64,000 nucleotides of DNA. Origin: JACMLC01 sp963817025 (GTDB lineage: Bacteria > Acidobacteriota > Blastocatellia > Pyrinomonadales > Pyrinomonadaceae). Below, piece after piece: positions 35,976 through 42,825 of this stretch; within the stretch, counting starts at the first letter, position 1, and each line of letters begins with the position of its first letter. Where the stretch lies: NCBI GenBank assembly GCA_963817025.1, contig CAWFML010000005.1, positions 496,001 to 560,000 of the forward strand, given 5' to 3'. The notes beneath the pieces are model-generated. The model ran no database searches. It saw only the letters and a list, made by a program, of their open reading frames with translations, and was not told the DNA's origin. A program made the translations under genes and the position numbers.

Positions 35976-37040
35976 TCAACCATTTACAGCCGCAAGCTTT
36001 TTCTTCGTTTTTGCGTTTGTCGCATTATCGTCACCCGCTTTGTGATTTTCGGCCAATTTTGCTACCGCGCGCTGCCTCGCCTCAGTGGTTGCGTGAGCGT
36101 AGCGCGCGGTCATGCGAATGTCTGCATGGCCTAGAATCTCTTTGACCGTTACGATGTCCGCCCCGGCCTCGATCATCCTTGTTGCTGCCGTGTGTCGCAG
36201 ATCGTGGAAACGAAAATCTATAATCTTCGCTCGATCAACGGCAGGACAAAACTGTCCTTTAACATCTGAGATGCGCCCACCCGTTCGCGGACTTGGGAAC
36301 ACATAGCCGCTCGACTTCGGCAACCCTTCTAAAAGCTCGCGCACAACCGGATTGACAGGAACAAAGCGCGGCTTGCCGCTTTTTGATTGTGGGATGCGAA
36401 GCACGTTTCTTTCCAAATCCACATCGAACCATTGAAGATTAAAAATCTCTCCGCGTCTCATGCCTGTGTGCAAAGCGAAGATCACAATATTCTTTACCCA
36501 CAGACAATCATCAAGTTCAGCTAAGAGCCGCGATTCTTCATCATCCGATAAGTAGCGCACGCGTTCATTGCTGACTTTGAACTTTTTGACCTTCCGGCAT
36601 GGATTTGCGTCAAGCAGTTCGGAGTCAACGGCGAGGGAAAGGATTTTAGAGAGAATCGCAACCGCACGGTTGACCGTTACAGGCTTATTAACCCGGATGC
36701 GCTGCTCTTTGAATTTCTCAATTAGCGCGGGCGTGATTTCCTGCAATGTCTTTCCCTCGAAGAACCCGCAGAGCGTCCTGCATGTGCCGATGTCATGCCA
36801 GTAGCTCTTTTTGTTTAGCTTGGAATAGGGCAGGAACGTTTCATTGACAAACTTCTCAAACAGAACAGTCGGTTTTTCCTCTAATACGAACTGTTTCTTG
36901 AACAGGCGAGTACGGATGACAGCTTCGGCCTTCTCAGCATCATGCTTTGTCCGCGCGCCTTTGATGACACGCACATAACGTGGCTTGCCTTGCTCGCTGA
37001 TGTCCACATACCAATTCTTGCCCCGTTTTCTGACAGTCAT
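35976..37040 (-). CDS. Tyrosine recombinase (phage-type integrase)
   Basis: 354 residues. An N-terminal arm-binding region (MTVRKRGKNWYVDIS) and SAM-like core-binding domain (about 60-155) precede the catalytic domain. The active-site set is complete: Arg195 in HTGMRRGEIF, Lys220 in SKSGKPR, His279 and Arg282 in FHDLRHTAAT, His305 in LGHADIRM and nucleophile Tyr314 in ARYAHATTE. It would recombine the 19-bp cores. It is transcribed towards attL, and its 3' end lies 37 bases from the repeat. Upstream is the excisionase gene in the same direction. Confidence 0.95.
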   Translation of the reverse strand: MTVRKRGKNWYVDISEQGKPRYVRVIKGARTKHDAEKAEAVIRTRLFKKQFVLEEKPTVLFEKFVNETFLPYSKLNKKSYWHDIGTCRTLCGFFEGKTLQEITPALIEKFKEQRIRVNKPVTVNRAVAILSKILSLAVDSELLDANPCRKVKKFKVSNERVRYLSDDEESRLLAELDDCLWVKNIVIFALHTGMRRGEIFNLQWFDVDLERNVLRIPQSKSGKPRFVPVNPVVRELLEGLPKSSGYVFPSPRTGGRISDVKGQFCPAVDRAKIIDFRFHDLRHTAATRMIEAGADIVTVKEILGHADIRMTARYAHATTEARQRAVAKLAENHKAGDDNATNAKTKKKLAAVNG

Positions 37041-37079
37041 AATGTTTCCTTTCCGGTTGCCGCCGTCATGGAAACGGCA

Positions 37080-37280
37080 TCAGCTTACCATGCGAAGGCC
37101 GCTCTGTTGATCTTCAGCCGGAGCCGTCCACGCTAGCAGTTCTGCACGGTCAAAGCGCAAGAGTCTACCCGCCTTATGAAAGGGAATGCGACGCCCTGCT
37201 ACCCATGCGTAGATAGTTCGCGGCTTGACGGCTAGAAGCGCGGCAGCCTGCCTGACTGTTAATAGTCCTTCTTCCGGCAT
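37080..37280 (-). CDS. Excisionase-type HTH DNA-binding protein
   Basis: 66 residues of the HTH_17/MerR-like excisionase family: EGLLTVRQAAALLAVKPRTI with YAWVAGRRIPFHKAGRLLRF and FDRAELLAWT. It is the usual directionality or regulatory partner of a tyrosine integrase. The gene lies 3 bases downstream of the primase-polymerase stop and 39 bases ahead of the integrase, so all three are probably one leftward unit. Whether it acts as Xis or as a repressor cannot be told. Confidence 0.85.
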   Translation of the reverse strand: MPEEGLLTVRQAAALLAVKPRTIYAWVAGRRIPFHKAGRLLRFDRAELLAWTAPAEDQQSGLRMVS

Positions 37281-37283
37281 GGC

Positions 37284-38861
37284 TCACGCTCCTATTGCCA
37301 CGCGCTTGCGCGTCTCTATCTGGTAGGCACTACGGGCGATCTTCTGGCACTCGTCTGTCTCCAAAGGCGGCGAGCATTGCCGCTCGTTAGCTTCTAGCAC
37401 AGCCGCTTCGATTTCTTCATAGCTCGCGCCCCGGCCAGCAAGCGGAGCGGCCACGCGCCGAAAGAGCGTGTCATTGCGCGCACCCTCAATGATGATTTCT
37501 GCGCTGCTGTGAGCCTGTGGACGTGTTTTCGCGGCCTGTTGGACGTTAGATATAGGCTTTTCTTCTGTGAGCAGTTTAAAGAGCCATTCCGGCAAGGGTG
37601 CGAGTGTGGAAACTTTCAACCATTCATAGACCTTGCCGCTTTCGTGCATGCTCGGCGGCGCGATGATATAGCCGCCTTCGCCGCGCACATCTATCCCCGG
37701 CCCAAGCTTCCCGGCTGAATTTCGGATGTTTGAACCTTTGGGAAAAGCAAAGATAGGATGAAACCCGCCGCCGCCCGTCGCAACAATGATGGTTTCCGGC
37801 AAAGGTTCGTAAGCTTCGATCAAATCTCTCAGGCTTTCATCGCCTCCGTGTCTTGGGTCAACATCAATAGCTATCAGGCCGGAGGCTTCGCCCGTCGCTA
37901 TGGCTACATTGGCATTCGGCCACTTCTGCCACCATTGAATGATTTGCTCCGCATTCGTCGTTGCGCGCTTCTGCCATTCCTTGATAAGCGGCTTTTTGCC
38001 TCTGGCTTCGCAGGGGAAAACATGCCACCCGCGCCCCGCATATATCAGAGCCGCGTCTAAATTGCTGATATTTTCCTCAGTGTTTTCGAGATTTTCGGCA
38101 GGGGAGGGTAACAAATTTGTTACCCTCCCCCCTTCTTCCGCCTGTGAAATCAAAATGGCCCGCTCGCGTATCTCATTAGCGATACGCTCAGCCTCTGCAA
38201 TGATGTCGCCGTGACTCTCTTTAAGCAGTGCGAAATTCGCACACGCGCGGCTAACAGCATGTTTGCGGTTACGCGCCAACCGAACATCAAAAGGCACTAC
38301 AAAATCATCATCCATCATCTCTTTGCTCTCCGTTTCAAATCTCACCAGCTTTGGCGCGGCCCATTCGACTTGAGCATCCAAAGCTTTGCCCGGATTCTTT
38401 TTCCACAATTCAGACTCGCGCGCTTTCATTACGGCGGCGTCTGCAATCGGTTTGAGCAAATCTATGTATTCTGTTGTGGTGTGTGTCTGCGTTCCGTCTT
38501 CCAGCACAACAAGCTCGCCGCCGCGCTTGACGTTGAAGAACATCACGCCCGCCTGCTGCTGATAATCTTCAAGGCTCTGTATCAACCGGCGCACGCGCGC
38601 AGCTTTCGCGGCCTCTGCGCCTGTGAAATGAAGATACTGAGCAATGGTCAGATGAGAACGCCGGAAAGGTTCATGTATGACTTCGCCGCCGCCGTGCGCG
38701 CTCTGTAGGGCAGAGATGAAGGCACGCACCTTCGGCGGCATCATAACGCCTGTCTCTTCGGTGACTTGCTGAATGATGCGGTTCTGCATCGCTTCGATGT
38801 TGGCATGGTCGCGCCGTCGCCAGCGTGCGCGCTGCTCATCCTGAGAATTTTGATAGGTCAT
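37284..38861 (-). CDS. Bifunctional primase-polymerase (PrimPol) with a novel N-terminal region
   Basis: 525 residues. Residues 267-430 are a PrimPol domain: GRGWHVFPCEARGKKPLI, the catalytic DVD in IAIDVDPRHGG (D333/D335), His368 in GGGGFHPIFAF and Arg393 in IDVRGEGGYIIAPP. A PriCT-like segment follows (about 455-515, GARNDTLFRRVAAPL). The first 265 residues are predicted helical and I recognise no domain there. No helicase motif is present, which differs from most PrimPol replication proteins. I start at 38,861: GGGGG lies 7 bases upstream, and the ATG shares its A with the preceding gene's TGA. Confidence 0.85.
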   Translation of the reverse strand: MTYQNSQDEQRARWRRRDHANIEAMQNRIIQQVTEETGVMMPPKVRAFISALQSAHGGGEVIHEPFRRSHLTIAQYLHFTGAEAAKAARVRRLIQSLEDYQQQAGVMFFNVKRGGELVVLEDGTQTHTTTEYIDLLKPIADAAVMKARESELWKKNPGKALDAQVEWAAPKLVRFETESKEMMDDDFVVPFDVRLARNRKHAVSRACANFALLKESHGDIIAEAERIANEIRERAILISQAEEGGRVTNLLPSPAENLENTEENISNLDAALIYAGRGWHVFPCEARGKKPLIKEWQKRATTNAEQIIQWWQKWPNANVAIATGEASGLIAIDVDPRHGGDESLRDLIEAYEPLPETIIVATGGGGFHPIFAFPKGSNIRNSAGKLGPGIDVRGEGGYIIAPPSMHESGKVYEWLKVSTLAPLPEWLFKLLTEEKPISNVQQAAKTRPQAHSSAEIIIEGARNDTLFRRVAAPLAGRGASYEEIEAAVLEANERQCSPPLETDECQKIARSAYQIETRKRVAIGA

Positions 38862-39115
38862 CAAAGCCCCCTTTCTTTCGCGCAAGATACGCATACGCGC
38901 GCCGTCTCCGTGCGGCCCTCGACGCAATGCACTTTGATAGTTGCTCCGGTCTTTCCTTGCCTGCTGCCGCAACTCATACACGGTTCGGGAAAGACAAGGG
39001 GATGCCCTGCTTTGGCATTGCGAACCAAAGCGAGATGTGCGCCGTTTTTCGGTAAAATTTTAGGTGCGGGAATCATCAGCAAACCTCTTTCAAGATTCAC
39101 CGATGCGAAAGGCAT
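38861..39115 (-). CDS. Small Cys-rich (zinc-ribbon-like) protein
   Basis: 84 residues starting MPFASVNLERGLLMIPAPKI. The second half carries CMSCGSRQGK and VCVSCAKERGL, plus a single Cys between them, making a plausible CxxC...CxxC zinc ribbon. Its TGA overlaps the ATG of the primase-polymerase gene by one base, so translation is coupled. A small zinc-binding protein encoded just ahead of a primase may be a DNA-binding cofactor or regulator; that role is inference. Confidence 0.65.
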   Translation of the reverse strand: MPFASVNLERGLLMIPAPKILPKNGAHLALVRNAKAGHPLVFPEPCMSCGSRQGKTGATIKVHCVEGRTETARVCVSCAKERGL

Positions 39116-39432
39116 TGCTATATGAAGTGAAGCACGGCTACAATAAAGCTCACCGCGCGCCTGCTACAACAGGCGTTAATCACCTCTGATGCCTGACTCG
39201 CATCAGTGGTAACGGTGGGCAGCCATCGGAACATCGGCCAAGATGAAAACATCCGGTGACTGCCCTGTTAAACTTTCAAACCTTAAAACCTTTGCGCTTC
39301 CGTATTACAGAACATCATTAAAAAGCCGTCTACTTATTTTCTGAGTTATGAGGCTAATAACTCAGGCGGATTTAAGTTGTTTGCGCAAACAATTTGAGTT
39401 CTTTGCAATTTAACTGTATCGGATTTCAAGCT
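39116..39432. other. Hairpin-rich spacer: candidate replication origin or control region of the element
   Basis: 317 bases without a gene, between the start of the replication operon and the end of the membrane-protein operon. It contains a run of inverted repeats: CGCCTG/CAGGCG (39,158-39,175), CTCTGATGC/GCATCAGTG (39,184-39,208), CTGAGTTAT/ATAACTCAG (39,341-39,365) and a perfect 16-bp palindrome (39,377-39,392). None is followed by a T-run in the right direction. The promoter of the replication operon must lie here. Confidence 0.5.
39377..39392. promoter_or_regulatory. Palindromic operator candidate
   Basis: TTGTTTGCGCAAACAA is a perfect 16-bp palindrome, extending to 22 bp with one mismatched pair. 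The size and symmetry suit a dimeric HTH regulator. Confidence 0.45.
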
Positions 39433-39687
39433 TCACGCCCTTTCCGCATCCCACGTTCCGCCCCGTAGGACTTCGCCCTTTGCTTTGTAATCCGACTTCA
39501 TTTGAGCGATTGCAGCCTTCTCATTTTTAGCTGCGACCTGCTCCGTGTAGATGAACTCTTCATCGGGGCTTGTGTAGTTGACCTCATAGAGCCTTTCGCC
39601 CTCGCGCATAGGCTCGTCTGAATTAAAGAGAAAGTAAGCCCCGGCTGCTATCAGCACCCACAGCAAAAGATTTTGATTGTTCATCAT
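39433..39687 (-). CDS. Element operon gene 9: N-terminally anchored small protein
   Basis: 84 residues. An N-terminal membrane helix (LLLWVLIAAGAYFLFNS) leads into a charged soluble part (TSPDEEFIYTEQVAAKNEKA then AIAQMKSDYKAKGEVLRGG). It is the last gene of the leftward operon and its start overlaps the stop of the preceding gene by one base. It is the only anchored protein of this operon with the membrane helix at the N-terminus. No family is recognised. Confidence 0.65.
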   Translation of the reverse strand: MMNNQNLLLWVLIAAGAYFLFNSDEPMREGERLYEVNYTSPDEEFIYTEQVAAKNEKAAIAQMKSDYKAKGEVLRGGTWDAERA

Positions 39688-40004
39688 CAGCCCTCTATCG
39701 TGTCTGGAAACTCAGGCGCGGGTCTGTACTCTGCGGTTAGCTCTGCGACCTGCCCTAGCAACTCATCACCAACGAACGGAGCAAGCAAAGCTTCAAAACC
39801 GCCCGCAAAGGAATTTTGAATAACTTGGATGGTTGCGAGTAGTTGTTGATTCTGCGGAGTATCGGACAAGCTCTCTCGCATCTCACATTCCAAGATTTGA
39901 TAGAACTCGCACATAGGCTTACTGCCCTGCTCGAACAGAGCAACAAGCCTTGCCCGCGTCTCCGGTTTCATTCGATCAAAAAAATTCACGACTAACGCCT
40001 CCAT
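39687..40004 (-). CDS. Element operon gene 8: soluble helical protein
   Basis: 105 residues (MEALVVNFFDRMKPETRARL, ending APEFPDTIEG). It looks mainly helical and acidic and has no membrane helix. Its start overlaps the end of gene 7 by 13 bases and its end overlaps gene 9, so it is embedded in a tightly coupled operon. Function unknown; a cytoplasmic chaperone or assembly role for the neighbouring membrane proteins is only a guess. Confidence 0.6.
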   Translation of the reverse strand: MEALVVNFFDRMKPETRARLVALFEQGSKPMCEFYQILECEMRESLSDTPQNQQLLATIQVIQNSFAGGFEALLAPFVGDELLGQVAELTAEYRPAPEFPDTIEG

Positions 40005-40489
40005 AAAATGACAGCCAGCACAACCGCCCCTGCGATAATGTATAAGCCGACATCATCAAAAAGATTCCAGCCCTGTATCTTCAAATCCTTTGCAAAGTAA
40101 TCAAGAAAGCTTTCATCTCTGCCGCCGTTCGTTCTGCCGCTTTGCGCCGGGTAAGCTGATTGAAAATGTTCAACTTCGATATTGCTATCAGAGAAGATAA
40201 AACCGACATTGCGCGCATTCGATGTGATGACGCTCGCAACGTGGCTTGAGTCTCCGAAGTCGCCGCGCGCTGTCACCTGCGCCGCCAGATGTCCGGTCTG
40301 CCCGATCTGAGGACTACCCGCCGCGACGTAGACGGAATCGAAGCTGCTATCAAGCCGCGCTTTCAGGTTCGCGCGCCCCTGCTCTGTGCGCTGGTAGGTA
40401 GAGAGAGATAAGGCCGTGGGCCACAGAGACGGCAAGCTTATCGGAGACACAGCCCACCCGACGCGATCACCTCTGCGAACGTAGCTCAT
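39992..40489 (-). CDS. Element operon gene 7: tail-anchored protein, paralogue of gene 6
   Basis: 165 residues. The N-terminal part (about 1-120) contains DFGDSSHVASVITSNARNVG followed by IFSDSNIEVEH, alignable with DFGDAADVAGLITGAAHYVG and FDNSRIERRH of gene 6, so the two share a domain. The C-terminus is a single membrane helix ending in WRR (YIIAGAVVLAVILWRR). There is no signal peptide. Start ATG overlaps the gene 6 stop (ATGA). The shared domain is not one I recognise. Confidence 0.65.
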   Translation of the reverse strand: MSYVRRGDRVGWAVSPISLPSLWPTALSLSTYQRTEQGRANLKARLDSSFDSVYVAAGSPQIGQTGHLAAQVTARGDFGDSSHVASVITSNARNVGFIFSDSNIEVEHFQSAYPAQSGRTNGGRDESFLDYFAKDLKIQGWNLFDDVGLYIIAGAVVLAVILWRR

Positions 40490-41121
40490 CTGCGCCCCCC
40501 TGACATCGAAGTAAGAAGAAAGAACGCAGCGATTCCTATAGCCAGATAGGGGCCATAAGATTTTAGAAGGTCTGTCGGACTCTTATCAGGATATGCGCCG
40601 ACCACTCGCAGCACGTTGCCCGCGTTGTATGAAGTCGCAGGGGCATTGTAGGACGGCGACGGCGACGGTGACGGGGAGTTGTAGACCGGAGGCGTATAGG
40701 TCTGCGACGGCGAAGGTGCTTGCAATCCAAGCTGAACAAGGTTTTGAAGATTCTGCCAGAGAGAACTGCCGCCGCCGCTGCTGGTTGAAGATGCAGGGCC
40801 ATTATCGAACCGCGTGTGCCTGCGTTCTATCCGCGAGTTATCAAACCCGAAGCCCACGTAATGCGCTGCGCCCGTAATCAAGCCCGCCACATCTGCCGCA
40901 TCTCCGAAGTCATGCGCGCCGACTACCTGAACCGATAAAGAACCGCCACCGGAAAACACGCCTCTCGGAACGGCCTGCACCGCGACGCTTGAGAAAGAGC
41001 CTGTGCCGCGCAGACGCGCTTCTAACGCGGACGCATATCCCGGCACATGGTATGAATCCGCACTCACGTACAGCGGCGCAACGTGGTAGTAGAGCTTGTC
41101 GGTTTTATAGAAGTAAGCCAT
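40486..41121 (-). CDS. Element operon gene 6: tail-anchored protein with Pro/Ser linker
   Basis: 211 residues starting MAYFYKTDKLYYHVAPLYVS. Residues 1 to about 105 form the domain shared with gene 7; then a Ser/Gly stretch, a Pro/Ser/Tyr-rich linker (SPSPSPSPSYNAP), and a final membrane helix ending GGRR (YLAIGIAAFFLLTSMSGGRR). The start at 41,121 is supported by AAGGTGAG about 3-10 bases upstream and by its position 4 bases after the lysozyme stop; the frame is open further upstream only in non-conserved sequence overlapping the lysozyme gene. Confidence 0.68.
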   Translation of the reverse strand: MAYFYKTDKLYYHVAPLYVSADSYHVPGYASALEARLRGTGSFSSVAVQAVPRGVFSGGGSLSVQVVGAHDFGDAADVAGLITGAAHYVGFGFDNSRIERRHTRFDNGPASSTSSGGGSSLWQNLQNLVQLGLQAPSPSQTYTPPVYNSPSPSPSPSYNAPATSYNAGNVLRVVGAYPDKSPTDLLKSYGPYLAIGIAAFFLLTSMSGGRR

Positions 41122-41125
41122 GTTC

Positions 41126-41746
41126 TCACCTTGTTGCGAATATAAAAGCGATGAATAAAAAAGCTCCGGCGATGACGAGTCCGGTCGTGTCGCTCTCTTC
41201 TCCGGTCGAAGTGTTATCCGGCGCGATACCAAGTACAGGCGTGTTGATTGTCGGCGCATTGTATGAAGTCTGAATTATCGGAGACTGCGACGGCGACGCC
41301 GGAGGCGCAACACCGAGCGCGTTGTAATAGGTGCGCTCTGATTGCGTCCAGTTTCGTTGCTGCTGAATGCCGCCCGGCAGAGAAGGCCAGCGACCGCGCG
41401 CAGCTTGAACCGCGCCTCTGAAGTCATTCGCGCGCAGCCGCGAGAGTGCGCCGATCTTGTCTAAGAGAATCACAAAGCCCAAGTCTTGCAATGCAGGGTC
41501 AAAGCGGCTCGAACCGATGACAGGGATAATTTCATCGCGCCACGTTGACCATGTAAATTGATAGCGGCCTGCGGCTGTCGAGTTCGGGCAGCCATAGATA
41601 CGGGGATGTCTTGAGAAGTCAGAGAAGCGACCGCCGCCACAGATGATGGTATAGCTGCCGTGCGTGCCTTCTGAATCATCCAGCACAGCGCGGAAAGCTT
41701 GCACCTGTGGCAAGTTCGATGCTGCTATGTATCGCTCAAGAGCCAT
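41126..41746 (-). CDS. Element operon gene 5: lambda-type lysozyme with C-terminal membrane anchor
   Basis: 206 residues. Residues 10-145 match the phage lambda endolysin (GH104 transglycosylase): DDSEGTHGSYTIICGGGRFS with catalytic Glu26, DFSRHPRIYG, then STAAGRYQFTWSTWRDE and the later RGRWPSLPGG. Unlike lambda R, it has a 40-residue Pro/Ser/Thr linker and a C-terminal membrane helix (GLVIAGAFLFIAFIFATR). A soluble holin-released enzyme would not need this anchor; virion- or envelope-bound lysozymes do. The stop lies 4 bases before gene 6. Confidence 0.85.
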   Translation of the reverse strand: MALERYIAASNLPQVQAFRAVLDDSEGTHGSYTIICGGGRFSDFSRHPRIYGCPNSTAAGRYQFTWSTWRDEIIPVIGSSRFDPALQDLGFVILLDKIGALSRLRANDFRGAVQAARGRWPSLPGGIQQQRNWTQSERTYYNALGVAPPASPSQSPIIQTSYNAPTINTPVLGIAPDNTSTGEESDTTGLVIAGAFLFIAFIFATR

Positions 41747-42046
41747 CTATTTTCTACCGCCCGACATCATTGCGAACAAAACAAGACCAACGCCGCCAGC
41801 CAAGAGAGGCCAGTATTTTTTTATGAAGTCGTCTGATTTTGTCGGATACTTCGGAGCCTCAGTGATGGTCAGAAGATTGCCCGTTCCACCGGGAAGATAT
41901 TCAAGCTGTGAATAGTAATCAGCGTTAGCTTGCAACGCCTGCTGCTCCCATGTGGAGAGTTGACCAGAGCCAAACGGGTTAGGGATGACAGGGTTCGGCG
42001 CACCCATCCCCGTGCGTTGACGTTCGTGTATGAGAAAGAAGTTCAT
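41747..42046 (-). CDS. Element operon gene 4: small tail-anchored protein
   Basis: 99 residues starting MNFFLIHERQRTGMGAPNPV. The start resembles gene 3 (MNxFxxxRxxxGMGxxP). The middle is Pro/Gly/Gln-rich with LSTWEQQALQANADYYSQLE; the C-terminus is a membrane helix ending GGRK (WPLLAGGVGLVLFAMMSGGRK in part). I start at 42,046, 5 bases after the gene 3 stop, with AGAAAG upstream. Function unknown. Confidence 0.65.
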   Translation of the reverse strand: MNFFLIHERQRTGMGAPNPVIPNPFGSGQLSTWEQQALQANADYYSQLEYLPGGTGNLLTITEAPKYPTKSDDFIKKYWPLLAGGVGLVLFAMMSGGRK

Positions 42047-42050
42047 AGTC

Positions 42051-42482
42051 TTACTTTCTGCCAAAAGGTTTTGATTGAATGAGCATGAAAACCACACCGC
42101 CGATGATGATGGTTCCCCAGGAAATCCAAGTGTCGCCAAGCCGGATACCGCGACTCGAAATACTTCCAGAGCCTAGCTCGTCACCGCCGCCGCGCTCGCG
42201 CAGCAACGCTTCTATCTGCGCTTGCGTTAAGCCCTGCTGTTGAGTCTGCTGCCCCGGCCAACCGTTTTGCAGATAAGACGCGTTGATGCCGTAGGGTGAA
42301 TTGCTAACCGTGTGTGTGTTCCAAATGCTTTGCGTGACGTTCGCACCCAAAGCAATCAGACCGCCCCACCACGGCCCTTGCTCATACGTCTGCTGTGTCT
42401 GCCCACCTACCCACCACGGCGAATTTTGAGACGGCGCAACGCCCATCCCTACTGCGCCCCGTCGCTGCATAAACATATTCAT
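42051..42482 (-). CDS. Element operon gene 3: tail-anchored Gln/Gly-rich protein
   Basis: 143 residues (MNMFMQRRGAVGMGVAPSQN), rich in Trp, Gly, Gln and Asn (GGQTQQTYEQGPWWGG, NGWPGQQTQQQG). A short helical segment (LTQAQIEALLRERGGG) precedes a C-terminal membrane helix ending GRK (GTIIIGGVVFMLIQSKPFGRK in part). The aromatic/Gln/Gly composition is like that of virion or surface proteins, but I recognise no homologue. It lies 2 bases after gene 2. Confidence 0.65.
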   Translation of the reverse strand: MNMFMQRRGAVGMGVAPSQNSPWWVGGQTQQTYEQGPWWGGLIALGANVTQSIWNTHTVSNSPYGINASYLQNGWPGQQTQQQGLTQAQIEALLRERGGGDELGSGSISSRGIRLGDTWISWGTIIIGGVVFMLIQSKPFGRK

Positions 42483-42484
42483 GA

Positions 42485-42814
42485 TTAGACCTCAATTTCC
42501 GAACTCTCTAAAACCGTGTCTCCGTTGACTTGCAATTCAGCCTTGAGCTTGTTTATCCAAGCGTGTGCGTTTGCCTCCGCATAGAGATTTACCCACGGCG
42601 TACATTGCTGCACAGCCAGCAAAATCTCCGGCGTCTCTTTGGCAAACATCACGGCAAAGCCGCCGTCCGGCGCATCTGGAAATTTCCTTATGCAGTCCTC
42701 TATCAAGTCTGCCGCTGCGCCGACGCGCGTGTTATTAATGATGCCGTCAACAATCACGCGCATGATAAGAGCCACGTAAGACGGCAATGATTCATCTTGA
42801 TAAAATACGAGCAT
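42485..42814 (-). CDS. Element operon gene 2: soluble protein
   Basis: 109 residues (MLVFYQDESLPSYVALIMRV to DTVLESSEIEV). It seems a compact alpha-helical soluble protein with two Cys and no membrane helix. AAGGGA lies 6 bases before the ATG. It lies between the coiled-coil gene 1 and the tail-anchored series. No family recognised. Confidence 0.62.
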   Translation of the reverse strand: MLVFYQDESLPSYVALIMRVIVDGIINNTRVGAAADLIEDCIRKFPDAPDGGFAVMFAKETPEILLAVQQCTPWVNLYAEANAHAWINKLKAELQVNGDTVLESSEIEV

Positions 42815-42825
42815 GATTTATCCCT

